From Zavarzinia sp. (lineage in GTDB: Bacteria; Pseudomonadota; Alphaproteobacteria; Zavarziniales; Zavarziniaceae), in contig JAQVKV010000179.1 of assembly GCA_028694545.1 (NCBI GenBank), positions 1 through 5,910 on the forward strand: a stretch of DNA of 5,910 bases, in the 5' to 3' direction. Below, piece after piece: positions 1 through 5,242 of the stretch (position 1 is the first letter of the stretch; each line of letters starts with the position of its first letter). The notes beneath the pieces are model-generated. The model was not told where the DNA came from, did no database searches, and saw nothing but the letters and a program-made list of their open reading frames with translations. A program made the translations under genes and the position numbers.

Positions 1-290
1 CCCTGAACCCGATCATCATCTGCGCCTGCCAGCGCGCGGGCTTCACGCCGGTCGAGGCGGCGCGCAGTGCCCAGATCAGCTTCATTTCGGCGCTGGTCGG
101 CGCCGGGCTCGGCTGCGCCCTGCTGCCGCGCATGATCGCGACCCAACGGGCCCAGACCGGCGTCCATCTGGCGGAACTGGAGGCACCCGGCACCGACTGG
201 CACATGGCGCTGGCTTGGCGGCGCGGCGGCTATCTGTCCGACGCGGCAAGGGCCTGGCTCGCCCTCGCGCGCACGGTCTACGGTACCTGA
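1..290 (+). CDS. LysR-type transcriptional regulator, C-terminal fragment (5' end outside window)
   Basis: The reading frame is open from the left edge (first full codon at position 3) to a TGA at 288-290, giving about 95 residues. They read as the end of a LysR substrate-binding domain: an I-S-x-x-L-V-G-A-G-L-G-C-A-L-L-P-R segment, which is the usual 'G-x-G-x-x-x-L-P' turn before the last helices, followed by an M-A-L-A-W-R-R-G strand and a closing helix with A-R-A-W-L. This part binds the effector; the DNA-binding helix-turn-helix would lie to the left of the window. The gene converges on the next LysR gene and the two 3' ends overlap by 13 bp. No terminator is visible after it. The target genes cannot be told from here. 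The family call is fairly secure; a fragment of another periplasmic-binding-like fold is the only alternative. Confidence 0.82.
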   Translation, partial: LNPIIICACQRAGFTPVEAARSAQISFISALVGAGLGCALLPRMIATQRAQTGVHLAELEAPGTDWHMALAWRRGGYLSDAARAWLALARTVYGT

Positions 291-1144
291 GCGTCGATCA
301 GCGCGAACAGCGCCTCCGCTGCGTGGGAGGGCTTGCGCTGGCGGTGCCGCAACATGAGGAAGTCGCGCCCCGGCAGATCGAAAGGCAGGGCCCGGAGGCT
401 GCCGCCGTCGAGACAGCCGGCCACCACCGCGCGCGACAGTACGGCAACGCCGCCGCCCGCCTCCACCGCCGTGCGCACCGCCTCGTTTGTCGGCAATACC
501 AGCCGGACATCGAGATCGGCGATGGACAGGCCCCGGCGCGCCAGCGCGGCTTCGAGGGCGGCGCGCGTACCCGAGCCCCGCTCGCGCAGGATCCAGGGCA
601 AGTGCCGGGGATCGTCCGGCCCGTCGAATCCGATGGCCGCGACGAGGACCATGTCATCCGACGCGACCGGCCGCCCGATCAGAGCGGAATCGTCCACAGC
701 GCCCTCGACGATGCCGATGTCGGCAAGCCCCTCGCGCAGGCGGGCGGCAACCGCTTCCGTATTGCCGACGCCGACCTCGACCACGATGCCCGGATGGCGC
801 GCGCGATAGCGCAAAAGGATGGGCGGCAACCAATAGGAAGCGACAGTCTGGCTGGCGGCGACGCTCAGGCGCCCCCGGGCCAGACCGGTCAGGTCGGCCA
901 GCACGGCTTCCGCGCTCGCCGCCTCGGCGAGGACGGCGCGGGCCGCCGGCAGGAAGGCGCGCCCGGCCGGGGTGAGCGCGATGCGCCGTCCTACCCGGTC
1001 GAAGAGTTTGGCGCCATGACGGGCCTCGAGCGCCGCGATGGCGGCCGACGTCGCGGATTGGGTGAGGTTCAGGGCCGCCGCCGCCCTCGTCACATGCTCG
1101 AGTTCGGCGACGGCGATGAAGATGCGCAATTGCTCGAGGGTCAT
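278..1144 (-). CDS. LysR-type transcriptional regulator linked to yeiH (CysB/YeiE-like)
   Basis: The product is 288 aa, a normal LysR length. Seen in the sequence: an N-terminal winged helix-turn-helix (residues about 1-60; T-R-A-A-A-A-L-N-L-T-Q-S-A-T-S at 19-33, then A-L-E and L-F-D-R), a linker helix to about residue 90, and an effector-binding domain (about 92-285) with the R-E-R-G-S-G-T-R segment at 187-194. That segment is typical of the CysB/CbbR/YeiE branch, where it contributes to ligand binding. The start at 1144 (M-T-L-E-Q-L-R) matches the family; the longer frame to 1219 would add 25 non-homologous residues inside yeiH. There is no good Shine-Dalgarno before it, and the gene begins 25 bp after the yeiH stop, so translation may depend on yeiH. 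By analogy with the E. coli yeiE-yeiH neighbourhood it probably controls yeiH through the palindrome at 2278-2302. A sulfur-oxyanion ligand is only an inference. Confidence 0.9.
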   Translation of the reverse strand: MTLEQLRIFIAVAELEHVTRAAAALNLTQSATSAAIAALEARHGAKLFDRVGRRIALTPAGRAFLPAARAVLAEAASAEAVLADLTGLARGRLSVAASQTVASYWLPPILLRYRARHPGIVVEVGVGNTEAVAARLREGLADIGIVEGAVDDSALIGRPVASDDMVLVAAIGFDGPDDPRHLPWILRERGSGTRAALEAALARRGLSIADLDVRLVLPTNEAVRTAVEAGGGVAVLSRAVVAGCLDGGSLRALPFDLPGRDFLMLRHRQRKPSHAAEALFALIDAQVP

Positions 1145-1169
1145 TGCTCGGTGGCCATGGGGGCTTGGG

Positions 1170-2207
1170 TCAGGCGATTCCCTCGACCAGTAGCAGACCG
1201 AAGACCCCGATGAAAACAAAGGCCATGAAACCGAGCAACAAGGGCCGCAGTCCCTCCGCCTTCAGGCGGCGGATATTGGTCTCCAGCCCCATGGCGGCCA
1301 GCGCCGTCGCCAGCAGGAAGCCGGTCAGCACCGAGGCATCGGCCCGGATCCCCGCCGGCACCGGGACCACGCTGTTCAGGGCGACCAGCGCGATGAAGCC
1401 GAACACGAACCAGGGCATCGGTGCCCGCGCGGTACTTCCCGCCACCTTGCCCCGCAGCCGCAGGCCCAGCAACACGACCACCGGCGCCAGCAGCATGACC
1501 CGGGACAATTTGGCGATGGTACCGAAATCCCCGGCCTCCGCGCCGCGCTGATAGGCGGCGGCGACCACCTGGGCGATTTCGTGGATCGAGGCTCCGGCCC
1601 ACAGCCCATAGGCCCTCGGCCCGAGATCGAGCAGCCCGGCGATCAGCGGATAGGCGAACATGGCGATCGAGCCGAAGATGGTGACGCAGGCGACCGCATA
1701 GGCCACATCCCCGTCCCGGCCCTTCACCGCCGTATTCGCGGCCAGCACGGCGGAAGCGCCGCAGATCGAGGTGCCGGCGGCGATCAGGGCCGAAAGCTCG
1801 GGCCCGACGCCCAGCAGACGCCCGGCGACCACCGTGAAGCCGAAAGTTCCGGCCAGGCACAGAACGATGACCAGCAGCCCCCCCGGCCCGACCGCGAAAA
1901 CCTGCGCCAGCGTCAGTTGCAGGCCGAGCAGGATGATTCCGAGCCGCAGCAGCCGGCGCATCGAAAAGGCGATACCGGGCCGAAAGCCGGCCGGCAGGGG
2001 CAGGATATTGCCGACGGTGATGCCGATGGCGATCGCCAGGATCATGGGGCTGAAAGCGTGAAGCGCCGGCAGGCGGTTCAGGGCGGTGGCCACCAGGCCG
2101 ATGCCGCCCGCGAGCGCGAGCCCCGGCATCACGCCGCCGAAGCGGTGGACAAGAGACGGGGTCTCGGCGGTCGAGGTTTCGACGGGGGCGGCGTCTGCGG
2201 CGGTCAT
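1170..2207 (-). CDS. yeiH: YeiH/UPF0324-family putative sulfate exporter, inner-membrane protein
   Basis: The product is 345 aa, close to E. coli YeiH. It is strongly hydrophobic throughout, with roughly ten membrane-spanning stretches after a short hydrophilic N terminus. Family hallmarks visible are P-M-I-L-A-I-A-I-G-I-T-V-G-N, the R-L-L-R-L-G-I-I-L-L-G-L-Q-L segment, A-A-G-T-S-I-C-G-A-S-A-V-L-A near mid-protein, and W-A-G-A-S-I-H-E-I-A-Q-V-V-A-A. It is expected in the cytoplasmic membrane. The family is annotated as a putative sulfate exporter, but the substrate is not firmly established; sulfite or related sulfur anions are possible. The ATG at 2207 is chosen because AAAGGA lies 8 nt upstream; an upstream TTG at 2252 keeps the frame but would run into the AT-rich control region. 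It is followed closely by its LysR gene on the same strand, suggesting a co-transcribed transporter-regulator pair. Confidence 0.9.
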   Translation of the reverse strand: MTAADAAPVETSTAETPSLVHRFGGVMPGLALAGGIGLVATALNRLPALHAFSPMILAIAIGITVGNILPLPAGFRPGIAFSMRRLLRLGIILLGLQLTLAQVFAVGPGGLLVIVLCLAGTFGFTVVAGRLLGVGPELSALIAAGTSICGASAVLAANTAVKGRDGDVAYAVACVTIFGSIAMFAYPLIAGLLDLGPRAYGLWAGASIHEIAQVVAAAYQRGAEAGDFGTIAKLSRVMLLAPVVVLLGLRLRGKVAGSTARAPMPWFVFGFIALVALNSVVPVPAGIRADASVLTGFLLATALAAMGLETNIRRLKAEGLRPLLLGFMAFVFIGVFGLLLVEGIA

Positions 2208-2215
2208 GGCGGCTG

Positions 2216-2221
2216 TCCTTT
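2216..2221 (-). promoter_or_regulatory. Ribosome binding site of yeiH
   Basis: On the minus strand AAAGGA stands 8 nt before the ATG at 2207. It decides the start in favour of that ATG over the in-frame TTG at 2252, which has no such site. Confidence 0.7.
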
Positions 2222-2245
2222 CGGTCCGAAAACCGTGACAGCCCG

Positions 2246-2302
2246 AGATCAATCAATCCAACGCATTATTTTCTATAAATCAATCGATCAGATCGATTGA
2301 TT
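2246..2302 (-). promoter_or_regulatory. Putative LysR operator and promoter region of yeiH, with perfect 25-bp palindrome
   Basis: An AT-rich island in otherwise GC-rich DNA lies upstream of yeiH. Positions 2278-2302 form a perfect inverted repeat: AATCAATCGATC, one central base, then GATCGATTGATT. The eight-base unit AATCAATC occurs at 2251-2258 and 2278-2285, with its complement at 2295-2302, so a third half-site lies 27 bp from the palindrome on the gene-proximal side. The symmetry contains T-N11-A, the generic LysR box. Between the two sites, on the minus strand, AATAAT (2270-2265) could be a -10 element; no good -35 is present, which suits an activator-dependent promoter. The arrangement resembles the recognition and activation sites of LysR promoters. 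The palindrome is 71-95 bp upstream of the yeiH start. The regulator is most likely the neighbouring LysR protein, by inference. Confidence 0.6.
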
Positions 2303-2326
2303 CCCGGCGACAGGCGCCGCCGGGAA
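2301..2326 (-). terminator. Hairpin downstream of trcR, possible terminator
   Basis: TTCCCGGCG (2301-2309) and CGCCGGGAA (2318-2326) form a perfect 9-bp stem with an 8-nt loop, starting 11 bp beyond the trcR stop codon. On the minus strand it is not followed by a T tract, so it may end transcription poorly or mainly protect the 3' end of the mRNA. Its left arm touches the palindrome of the yeiH control region. The GC core of its stem is the same as in the hairpin at 3178-3202. Confidence 0.5.
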
Positions 2327-2337
2327 CAAGGGACGGA

Positions 2338-3048
2338 TCAGTTGGCCCAGCCGGGAGCCAGGCTGCCCTCGTCGTCCTGCATGGCTTCGTCGAGTTCCTC
2401 GTCCGCGCCCTGACCGTGCTCGATCGGCCCGCCTTCGAGCCCGGCCTCGGTCTCGGCCAGGGCCTCCAGGGTCTCGGGGGCGGTCGCCTCGTCGTAATCC
2501 TCGTCGTCTTCGGGCATTTCGCTCTTCACCCGTTCCGCCGCCTTCTGGACCGCCGAATCGAGTTCGATCTGGCTGCACAGGCCAAGCGTCACCGGGTCGA
2601 CCGGCTTGATGTTCGGGCTATTCCAATGGCTGCGGTCACGCACGGCCTTGATCGTCGGCTTCGTCGTGCCGATCAGGCGGCAGACCTGCGCGTCCGAGAG
2701 TTCCGGATGGTTGCGCAGCAGCCAGGCGATGGCGTCCGGCCGGTCCTGACGGCGCGACACGGGCGTGTAGCGCGGGCCCTTGGAGCGGGTACGCGGCGGC
2801 GGGTTCGCCGATTCCAGCACCTTCATGTCGTAGCGCGGGTTGGCCTGGGCCTTGTCCAGCTCGGACTGGGCGACCTGGCCGTGAGCCACCGGGTCGAGGC
2901 CGACGATGCCCTGGAACACTTCACCGTCCGCGATCCCCTTCACCTCGAGCGGATGCAGGCCGCAGAACTTCGCGATCTGGTCGAAGGTCAGGGCGGTATT
3001 TTCCACCAGCCAGACGGCTGTGGCCTTGGGCATCAAGGGAAGGGGCAT
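2338..3048 (-). CDS. trcR: TrcR family (DUF1013) cell-cycle transcriptional regulator
   Basis: The product is 236 aa. It opens with the characteristic P-L-M-P-K-A-T-A-V-W-L-V-E-N-T-A-L-T-F-x-Q-I-A block of the alphaproteobacterial DUF1013 family, now named TrcR. Residues 22-43 (Q-I-A-K-F-C-G-L-H-P-L-E-V-K-G-I-A-D-G-E) look like one helix-turn-helix, and 104-138 (A-I-A-W-L-L then L-S-D-A-Q-V-C-R-L-I-G-T-T-K-P-T-I-K-A-V) like a second. A basic, proline-rich linker lies at 83-104 and the tail from about 178 is very acidic (D/E-rich). It is a soluble cytoplasmic protein thought to act on transcription of cell-cycle genes; its precise mechanism cannot be read from the sequence. The ATG at 3048 has GGAGG 6 nt upstream. 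It is probably monocistronic: it has its own sigma-70 promoter upstream and a hairpin downstream. The acidic tail is the least conserved part of the protein in my recollection. Confidence 0.9.
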   Translation of the reverse strand: MPLPLMPKATAVWLVENTALTFDQIAKFCGLHPLEVKGIADGEVFQGIVGLDPVAHGQVAQSELDKAQANPRYDMKVLESANPPPRTRSKGPRYTPVSRRQDRPDAIAWLLRNHPELSDAQVCRLIGTTKPTIKAVRDRSHWNSPNIKPVDPVTLGLCSQIELDSAVQKAAERVKSEMPEDDEDYDEATAPETLEALAETEAGLEGGPIEHGQGADEELDEAMQDDEGSLAPGWAN

Positions 3049-3122
3049 GTCAATCCTCCACCGTTGCGACGGGTCCTTGCCGGACCTGTCGCCGCCATGG
3101 TCATGGCATTTAGCGATAGGGC

Positions 3123-3151
3123 TATATAGACGCGCTTCACGGCAACGTCAA
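3123..3151 (-). promoter_or_regulatory. Sigma-70-type promoter of trcR
   Basis: On the minus strand TTGACG (3151-3146) and TATATA (3128-3123) are separated by exactly 17 bp. This is a near-consensus housekeeping promoter. Transcription would begin around 3116, giving a leader of about 68 nt before the trcR ATG at 3048. It lies between the qor stop and trcR, so trcR need not depend on read-through from qor. Confidence 0.75.
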
Positions 3152-3177
3152 ACACGGCCGATGCCAGCCCCCTTTCC

Positions 3178-3202
3178 GTGACCCGGCGAACGCCGGGATG
3201 AC
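3178..3202. repeat. Intergenic palindrome (REP-like hairpin) downstream of the quinone oxidoreductase
   Basis: CCCGGCG (3182-3188), a two-base AA loop and CGCCGGG (3191-3197) form a 7-bp GC stem. The outer bases GTGA and TGAC pair partly, with one bulge and one mismatch. It lies 11 bp beyond the qor stop (3214-3216) on the minus strand. No T tract follows on either strand, so it is a weak terminator candidate. Its form, a TCATCCCGGCG-like arm with a tiny loop, resembles the palindromic units scattered between genes in many alphaproteobacterial chromosomes; that resemblance is from memory and is not tested here. Confidence 0.5.
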
Positions 3203-3213
3203 AGGAGAGAGCG

Positions 3214-4218
3214 TCAGATGCTCAACACCACCTTGCCGAGATGACCGCGATCATCCATCCGCGCGTGCGCCCCCGCCGCATCCGCCAGCGGGAACACGGT
3301 GTCGATCACCGGCCTGATCCGGCCCGAGCTGAGCAGCGGCCAGACATTTTCCCTCAGCGACGCCGCGATCGCGGCCTTCTCGGCGACTGAACGGATGCGC
3401 AGCGTGGAGCCCGTGATGGTCAGGCGCTTCAGCATGACCGCCATCAGGTTCACATCGACCTGGGCCCCCTTGAGGAAGGCGATATAGACGAGGCGGCCTT
3501 CCGTCGCCATGCAGGCAACGTTGCGCTGGACATAGTCGCCGCCGACCATGTCGAGGATCACGTCAACGCCCTTCTTGCCCGTCTCGGCCTTGATGACCTC
3601 TACGAAGTCCTCCGTCTCGTAATCGATCACGCGATGCGCGCCCAGGGCCTTCAGGGGCTCGATCTTGCCGGCGCCTCCAACCGTGGTGAAGACTTTCGCG
3701 CCGAGGGCGGAAGCCATCTGCACCGCCGTCGTGCCGATGCCGCTGGCGCCACCATGGACGAGGAAAGTCTCCCCCGCCTTCAACCGGCCCCGGTCGAAGA
3801 CATTGGTCCAGACGGTGAAGAAGGTCTCCGGGATCGCCGCGGCCTCGACCATCGACAGGCCGTCCGGCACGGGCAGGCAATTGGCCGCCGGCGCGACGGC
3901 ATATTCGGCGTAGCCCCCGCCCGGCAGCAGGGCCATGACCTTGTCGCCCAAGGCGAAACCTTCCGCGCCCGGACCGAGCGCCACCACCGTGCCGGCGCCT
4001 TCGAGGCCCGGCGTCTCCGGCGCGCCGGGCGGCGGCGGATAGAGGCCGAGGCGCTGAAACACGTCTGGCCGGTTGACGCCGGCGGCTTCGAGCCGGATCA
4101 GCACCTCGCCTTCTCCCGGTACCGGCACGGGCAGGCGCACCGGCCGCAGCACCTCGGGCCCGCCGGGGCTGGCGATGGCGATCGCTGTCATGGTATCGGG
4201 CAGGGAGATAGAGGTCAT
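3214..4218 (-). CDS. NAD(P)H:quinone oxidoreductase, zinc-independent medium-chain dehydrogenase (Qor/PIG3 family)
   Basis: The product is 334 aa, the usual length for this family. The N-terminal GroES-like domain (about 10-130) shows G-V-N-R-P-D at 47-52, the Y-P-P-P-P-G-A-P run and G-L-E-G-A-G at 71-76. It lacks the cysteine and histidine ligands of zinc alcohol dehydrogenases. The Rossmann domain carries H-G-G-A-S-G-I-G at 155-162, the A-x-x-G-x-x-G-type NAD(P)H-binding turn of quinone reductases, followed by A-V-Q-M-A. The enzyme is cytosolic and is expected to reduce quinones or related electrophiles with NADPH; the true substrate is unknown. The PIG3 subgroup (TIGR02824-like) fits best. 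The start at 4218 has AAGGA 8 nt upstream; a second ATG at residue 10 is a less likely start. It is divergent from the DUF1192 gene with 56 bp between the start codons, in which I see no convincing promoter for either gene. The pairing with DUF1192 is one I recall from other alphaproteobacteria. Confidence 0.92.
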   Translation of the reverse strand: MTSISLPDTMTAIAIASPGGPEVLRPVRLPVPVPGEGEVLIRLEAAGVNRPDVFQRLGLYPPPPGAPETPGLEGAGTVVALGPGAEGFALGDKVMALLPGGGYAEYAVAPAANCLPVPDGLSMVEAAAIPETFFTVWTNVFDRGRLKAGETFLVHGGASGIGTTAVQMASALGAKVFTTVGGAGKIEPLKALGAHRVIDYETEDFVEVIKAETGKKGVDVILDMVGGDYVQRNVACMATEGRLVYIAFLKGAQVDVNLMAVMLKRLTITGSTLRIRSVAEKAAIAASLRENVWPLLSSGRIRPVIDTVFPLADAAGAHARMDDRGHLGKVVLSI

Positions 4219-4264
4219 GGCGCGTTTCCTTGCTGGCCTTCACTGGTTAGGCGATGGCGCCGAT

Positions 4265-4269
4265 GGAGG
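4265..4269 (+). promoter_or_regulatory. Ribosome binding site of the DUF1192 gene
   Basis: GGAGG stands 5 nt before the ATG at 4275. It overlaps an upstream in-frame ATG at 4263, so it supports 4275 as the true start rather than 4254 or 4263. Confidence 0.75.
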
Positions 4270-4274
4270 CAAGA

Positions 4275-4469
4275 ATGGCATTCGATCCCGAAGAGCTTCC
4301 GGTAAAACGCCCCGGCCACGAGGTCGCGCCTGTCCCGCTCGACGACCTGTCGATCGAGGATATCGAGGCGCGTATTGCTTCCGCCCGGGCCGAGATCGCC
4401 CGCTGCGAGGCAGCGATCGAAAAGAAAAAGGCCAGCCGCAATGCCGCCGATGCCTTTTTCCGGCGTTGA
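4275..4469 (+). CDS. DUF1192 family small coiled-coil protein
   Basis: The product is 64 aa. It begins M-A-F-D-P-E-E-L-P and contains the family core L-S-I-E-D-I-E-A-R-I followed by A-E-I-A-R-C-E-A-A-I-x-K-K-K-A-S-R-x-A-A-D-A-F-F, matching the short alphaproteobacterial DUF1192 proteins. Residues about 28-57 form a charged amphipathic helix with heptad-like spacing, likely a coiled coil. There is no signal peptide or membrane segment. The function of the family is unknown to me. The start was chosen from the strong GGAGG site 5 nt upstream and from the family N terminus; the frame extends 21 bp further upstream to an ATG at 4254. It is followed by a strong bidirectional terminator at 4567-4605 and is divergent from the quinone oxidoreductase gene. 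Confidence 0.88.
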   Translation: MAFDPEELPVKRPGHEVAPVPLDDLSIEDIEARIASARAEIARCEAAIEKKKASRNAADAFFRR

Positions 4470-4566
4470 CCGGTAAGAATCTTGTTCGCATTTTGCTGTG
4501 ACGGGTTGACGCAGGCCATGCGCCCGCGCATGATCCGACCCGCAAGTCTTACAGGGACGGCATCAC

Positions 4567-4605
4567 AAAAGAACGGGCTGCCCATTGGGCAGCCCGTCGT
4601 TTTTT
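4567..4605. terminator. Bidirectional rho-independent terminator between DUF1192 and hsp20
   Basis: ACGGGCTGCCC (4573-4583), loop ATT and GGGCAGCCCGT (4587-4597) form a perfect 11-bp stem. On the plus strand it is followed after two bases by six T (4600-4605). On the minus strand the A-rich run 4567-4572 supplies a TTCTTTT tail. It therefore can end transcripts of the DUF1192 gene from the left and of hsp20 from the right, as expected between convergent genes. Confidence 0.93.
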
Positions 4606-4623
4606 CGGGACCCCGCCGCGCGC

Positions 4624-5091
4624 TTACGCGGCGACCTGATGCTCCAGCTGCTGGCTGGCGGCCACGGGGGTCTGGATCTCGATCTGGCGCGGCTTCTTCG
4701 CTTCCGGCATCTCGCGTACGAGATCGACGTGGAGCAGGCCGTTCTCGAAGCTGGCATTCACCACCTTGATGGTATCCGCAAGCTCGAATCGGCGCTCGAA
4801 AGCACGGGCCGCAATGCCGCGATGGAGGAACTGGACCTCCCCCTTCTCCTCACGCGCCTTGCCGGCGATCACGAGAACATTTTCCTTCACGGTCACGTCG
4901 AGCTGCTCGGGGGCGAAGCCGGCGACGGCCATGGTGATACGGTACTTGTCCTCACCCGCCTTCTCGATGTTGTAGGGCGGATAGGAGGCAGTCGCCTCAT
5001 CGACACGGGCGGCGGCGTCCAGAAGGCGCGAGACCCGGTCGAAACCGATGGTGGAACGCATCAGGGGCGAAAAATCAAAGGCAGAGCGCAT
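4624..5091 (-). CDS. Small heat-shock protein, Hsp20 / alpha-crystallin family (IbpA-like)
   Basis: The product is 155 aa, typical of the bacterial class A small Hsps. The N-terminal arm M-R-S-A-F-D-F-S-P-L-M-R-S-T-I-G-F-D-R is IbpA-like. The alpha-crystallin domain spans about 37-127, with Y-P-P-Y-N-I-E at 37-43, F-L-H-R-G-I-A-A-R-A-F-E-R-R-F at 88-102 and the signature A-S-F-E-N-G-L-L at 113-120. The short tail contains I-E-I at 137-139, the I-x-I motif that docks on neighbouring subunits. It acts as an ATP-independent holdase in the cytoplasm, keeping unfolding proteins soluble for DnaK and ClpB. The start at 5091 has GGAG 7 nt upstream; the frame to 5196 would run through the leader. It has an RpoH-like promoter and a ROSE-like leader, so control by heat at both transcription and translation is likely. 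It converges on DUF1192 and shares its terminator. Confidence 0.96.
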   Translation of the reverse strand: MRSAFDFSPLMRSTIGFDRVSRLLDAAARVDEATASYPPYNIEKAGEDKYRITMAVAGFAPEQLDVTVKENVLVIAGKAREEKGEVQFLHRGIAARAFERRFELADTIKVVNASFENGLLHVDLVREMPEAKKPRQIEIQTPVAASQQLEHQVAA

Positions 5092-5203
5092 CGCAATTCT
5101 CCATTGAGCAACGGCGAGTTTCGTCTTGCGTCGGTCCCCCCGGATCATCGCGATCGCTTGCGGGCGGGACGTCGCGCCGGGCCCCGGCACGGGCACCCGA
5201 CAG
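5092..5203 (-). promoter_or_regulatory. Putative ROSE-like RNA thermometer in the hsp20 leader
   Basis: Between the RpoH-like promoter and the hsp20 ATG lies a leader of about 110 nt with several possible hairpins, for example GCCGG-GGC-CCGGC further upstream. Next to the start codon, TTGCT (5111-5107) lies 4 nt before the Shine-Dalgarno GGAG (5102-5099). A U-U/C-G-C-U element facing the ribosome site in an imperfect helix is the hallmark of ROSE thermometers, known from hsp20 genes of rhizobia and other proteobacteria. An outer stem CGCAA (5130-5126) with TTGCG (5096-5092) could close the hairpin right up to the ATG. The leader length, position and gene type all fit. The fold was made by eye and not computed; pairing directly over GGAG is short and imperfect, as it is in known ROSE elements. 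Confidence 0.65.
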
Positions 5204-5209
5204 CAATGG

Positions 5210-5237
5210 ATTTGGGGGCGGTGGCGCCACCTTCAAG
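5210..5237 (-). promoter_or_regulatory. RpoH (sigma-32) heat-shock promoter of hsp20
   Basis: On the minus strand CTTGAA (5237-5232), a 14-bp spacer and CCCCAAAT (5217-5210) match the sigma-32 consensus CTTGAA / CCCCATNT well. Transcription would start near 5203, giving a leader of about 110 nt. The -35 element begins only a few bases after the T tract of the rpmE terminator, so the promoter is insulated from rpmE. Confidence 0.82.
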
Positions 5238-5242
5238 GGGCC

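Noticed and set aside
215..1213. 332-aa plus-strand frame opposite the LysR gene
   Set aside because: It lies antisense to a clear LysR gene, is Arg/Gly/Ala/Pro-rich with no recognisable domain, and is a usual shadow of high-GC codon use.
1141..2256. 371-aa minus-strand frame overlapping yeiH
   Set aside because: It is arginine- and proline-rich low-complexity sequence in a shifted frame of yeiH, which has clear family motifs and a ribosome site.
1581..2300. 239-aa plus-strand frame opposite yeiH
   Set aside because: It is rich in Asp, Gln, Arg and Gly with no family resemblance, and antisense to a recognised membrane protein gene.
2278..2302. The 25-bp palindrome read as a terminator or as an insertion-sequence end
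   Set aside because: It is AT-rich with a one-base centre and lies upstream of yeiH; no T tract fits, no transposase is near, and no target-site duplication was seen. An operator is the better reading.
2416..3129. 237-aa plus-strand frame opposite trcR
   Set aside because: It is the antisense shadow of a conserved DUF1013 gene and carries no motif of its own.
3634..4305. 223-aa plus-strand frame opposite the quinone oxidoreductase
   Set aside because: It has arginine-rich shadow composition and overlaps the true DUF1192 start region in another frame.
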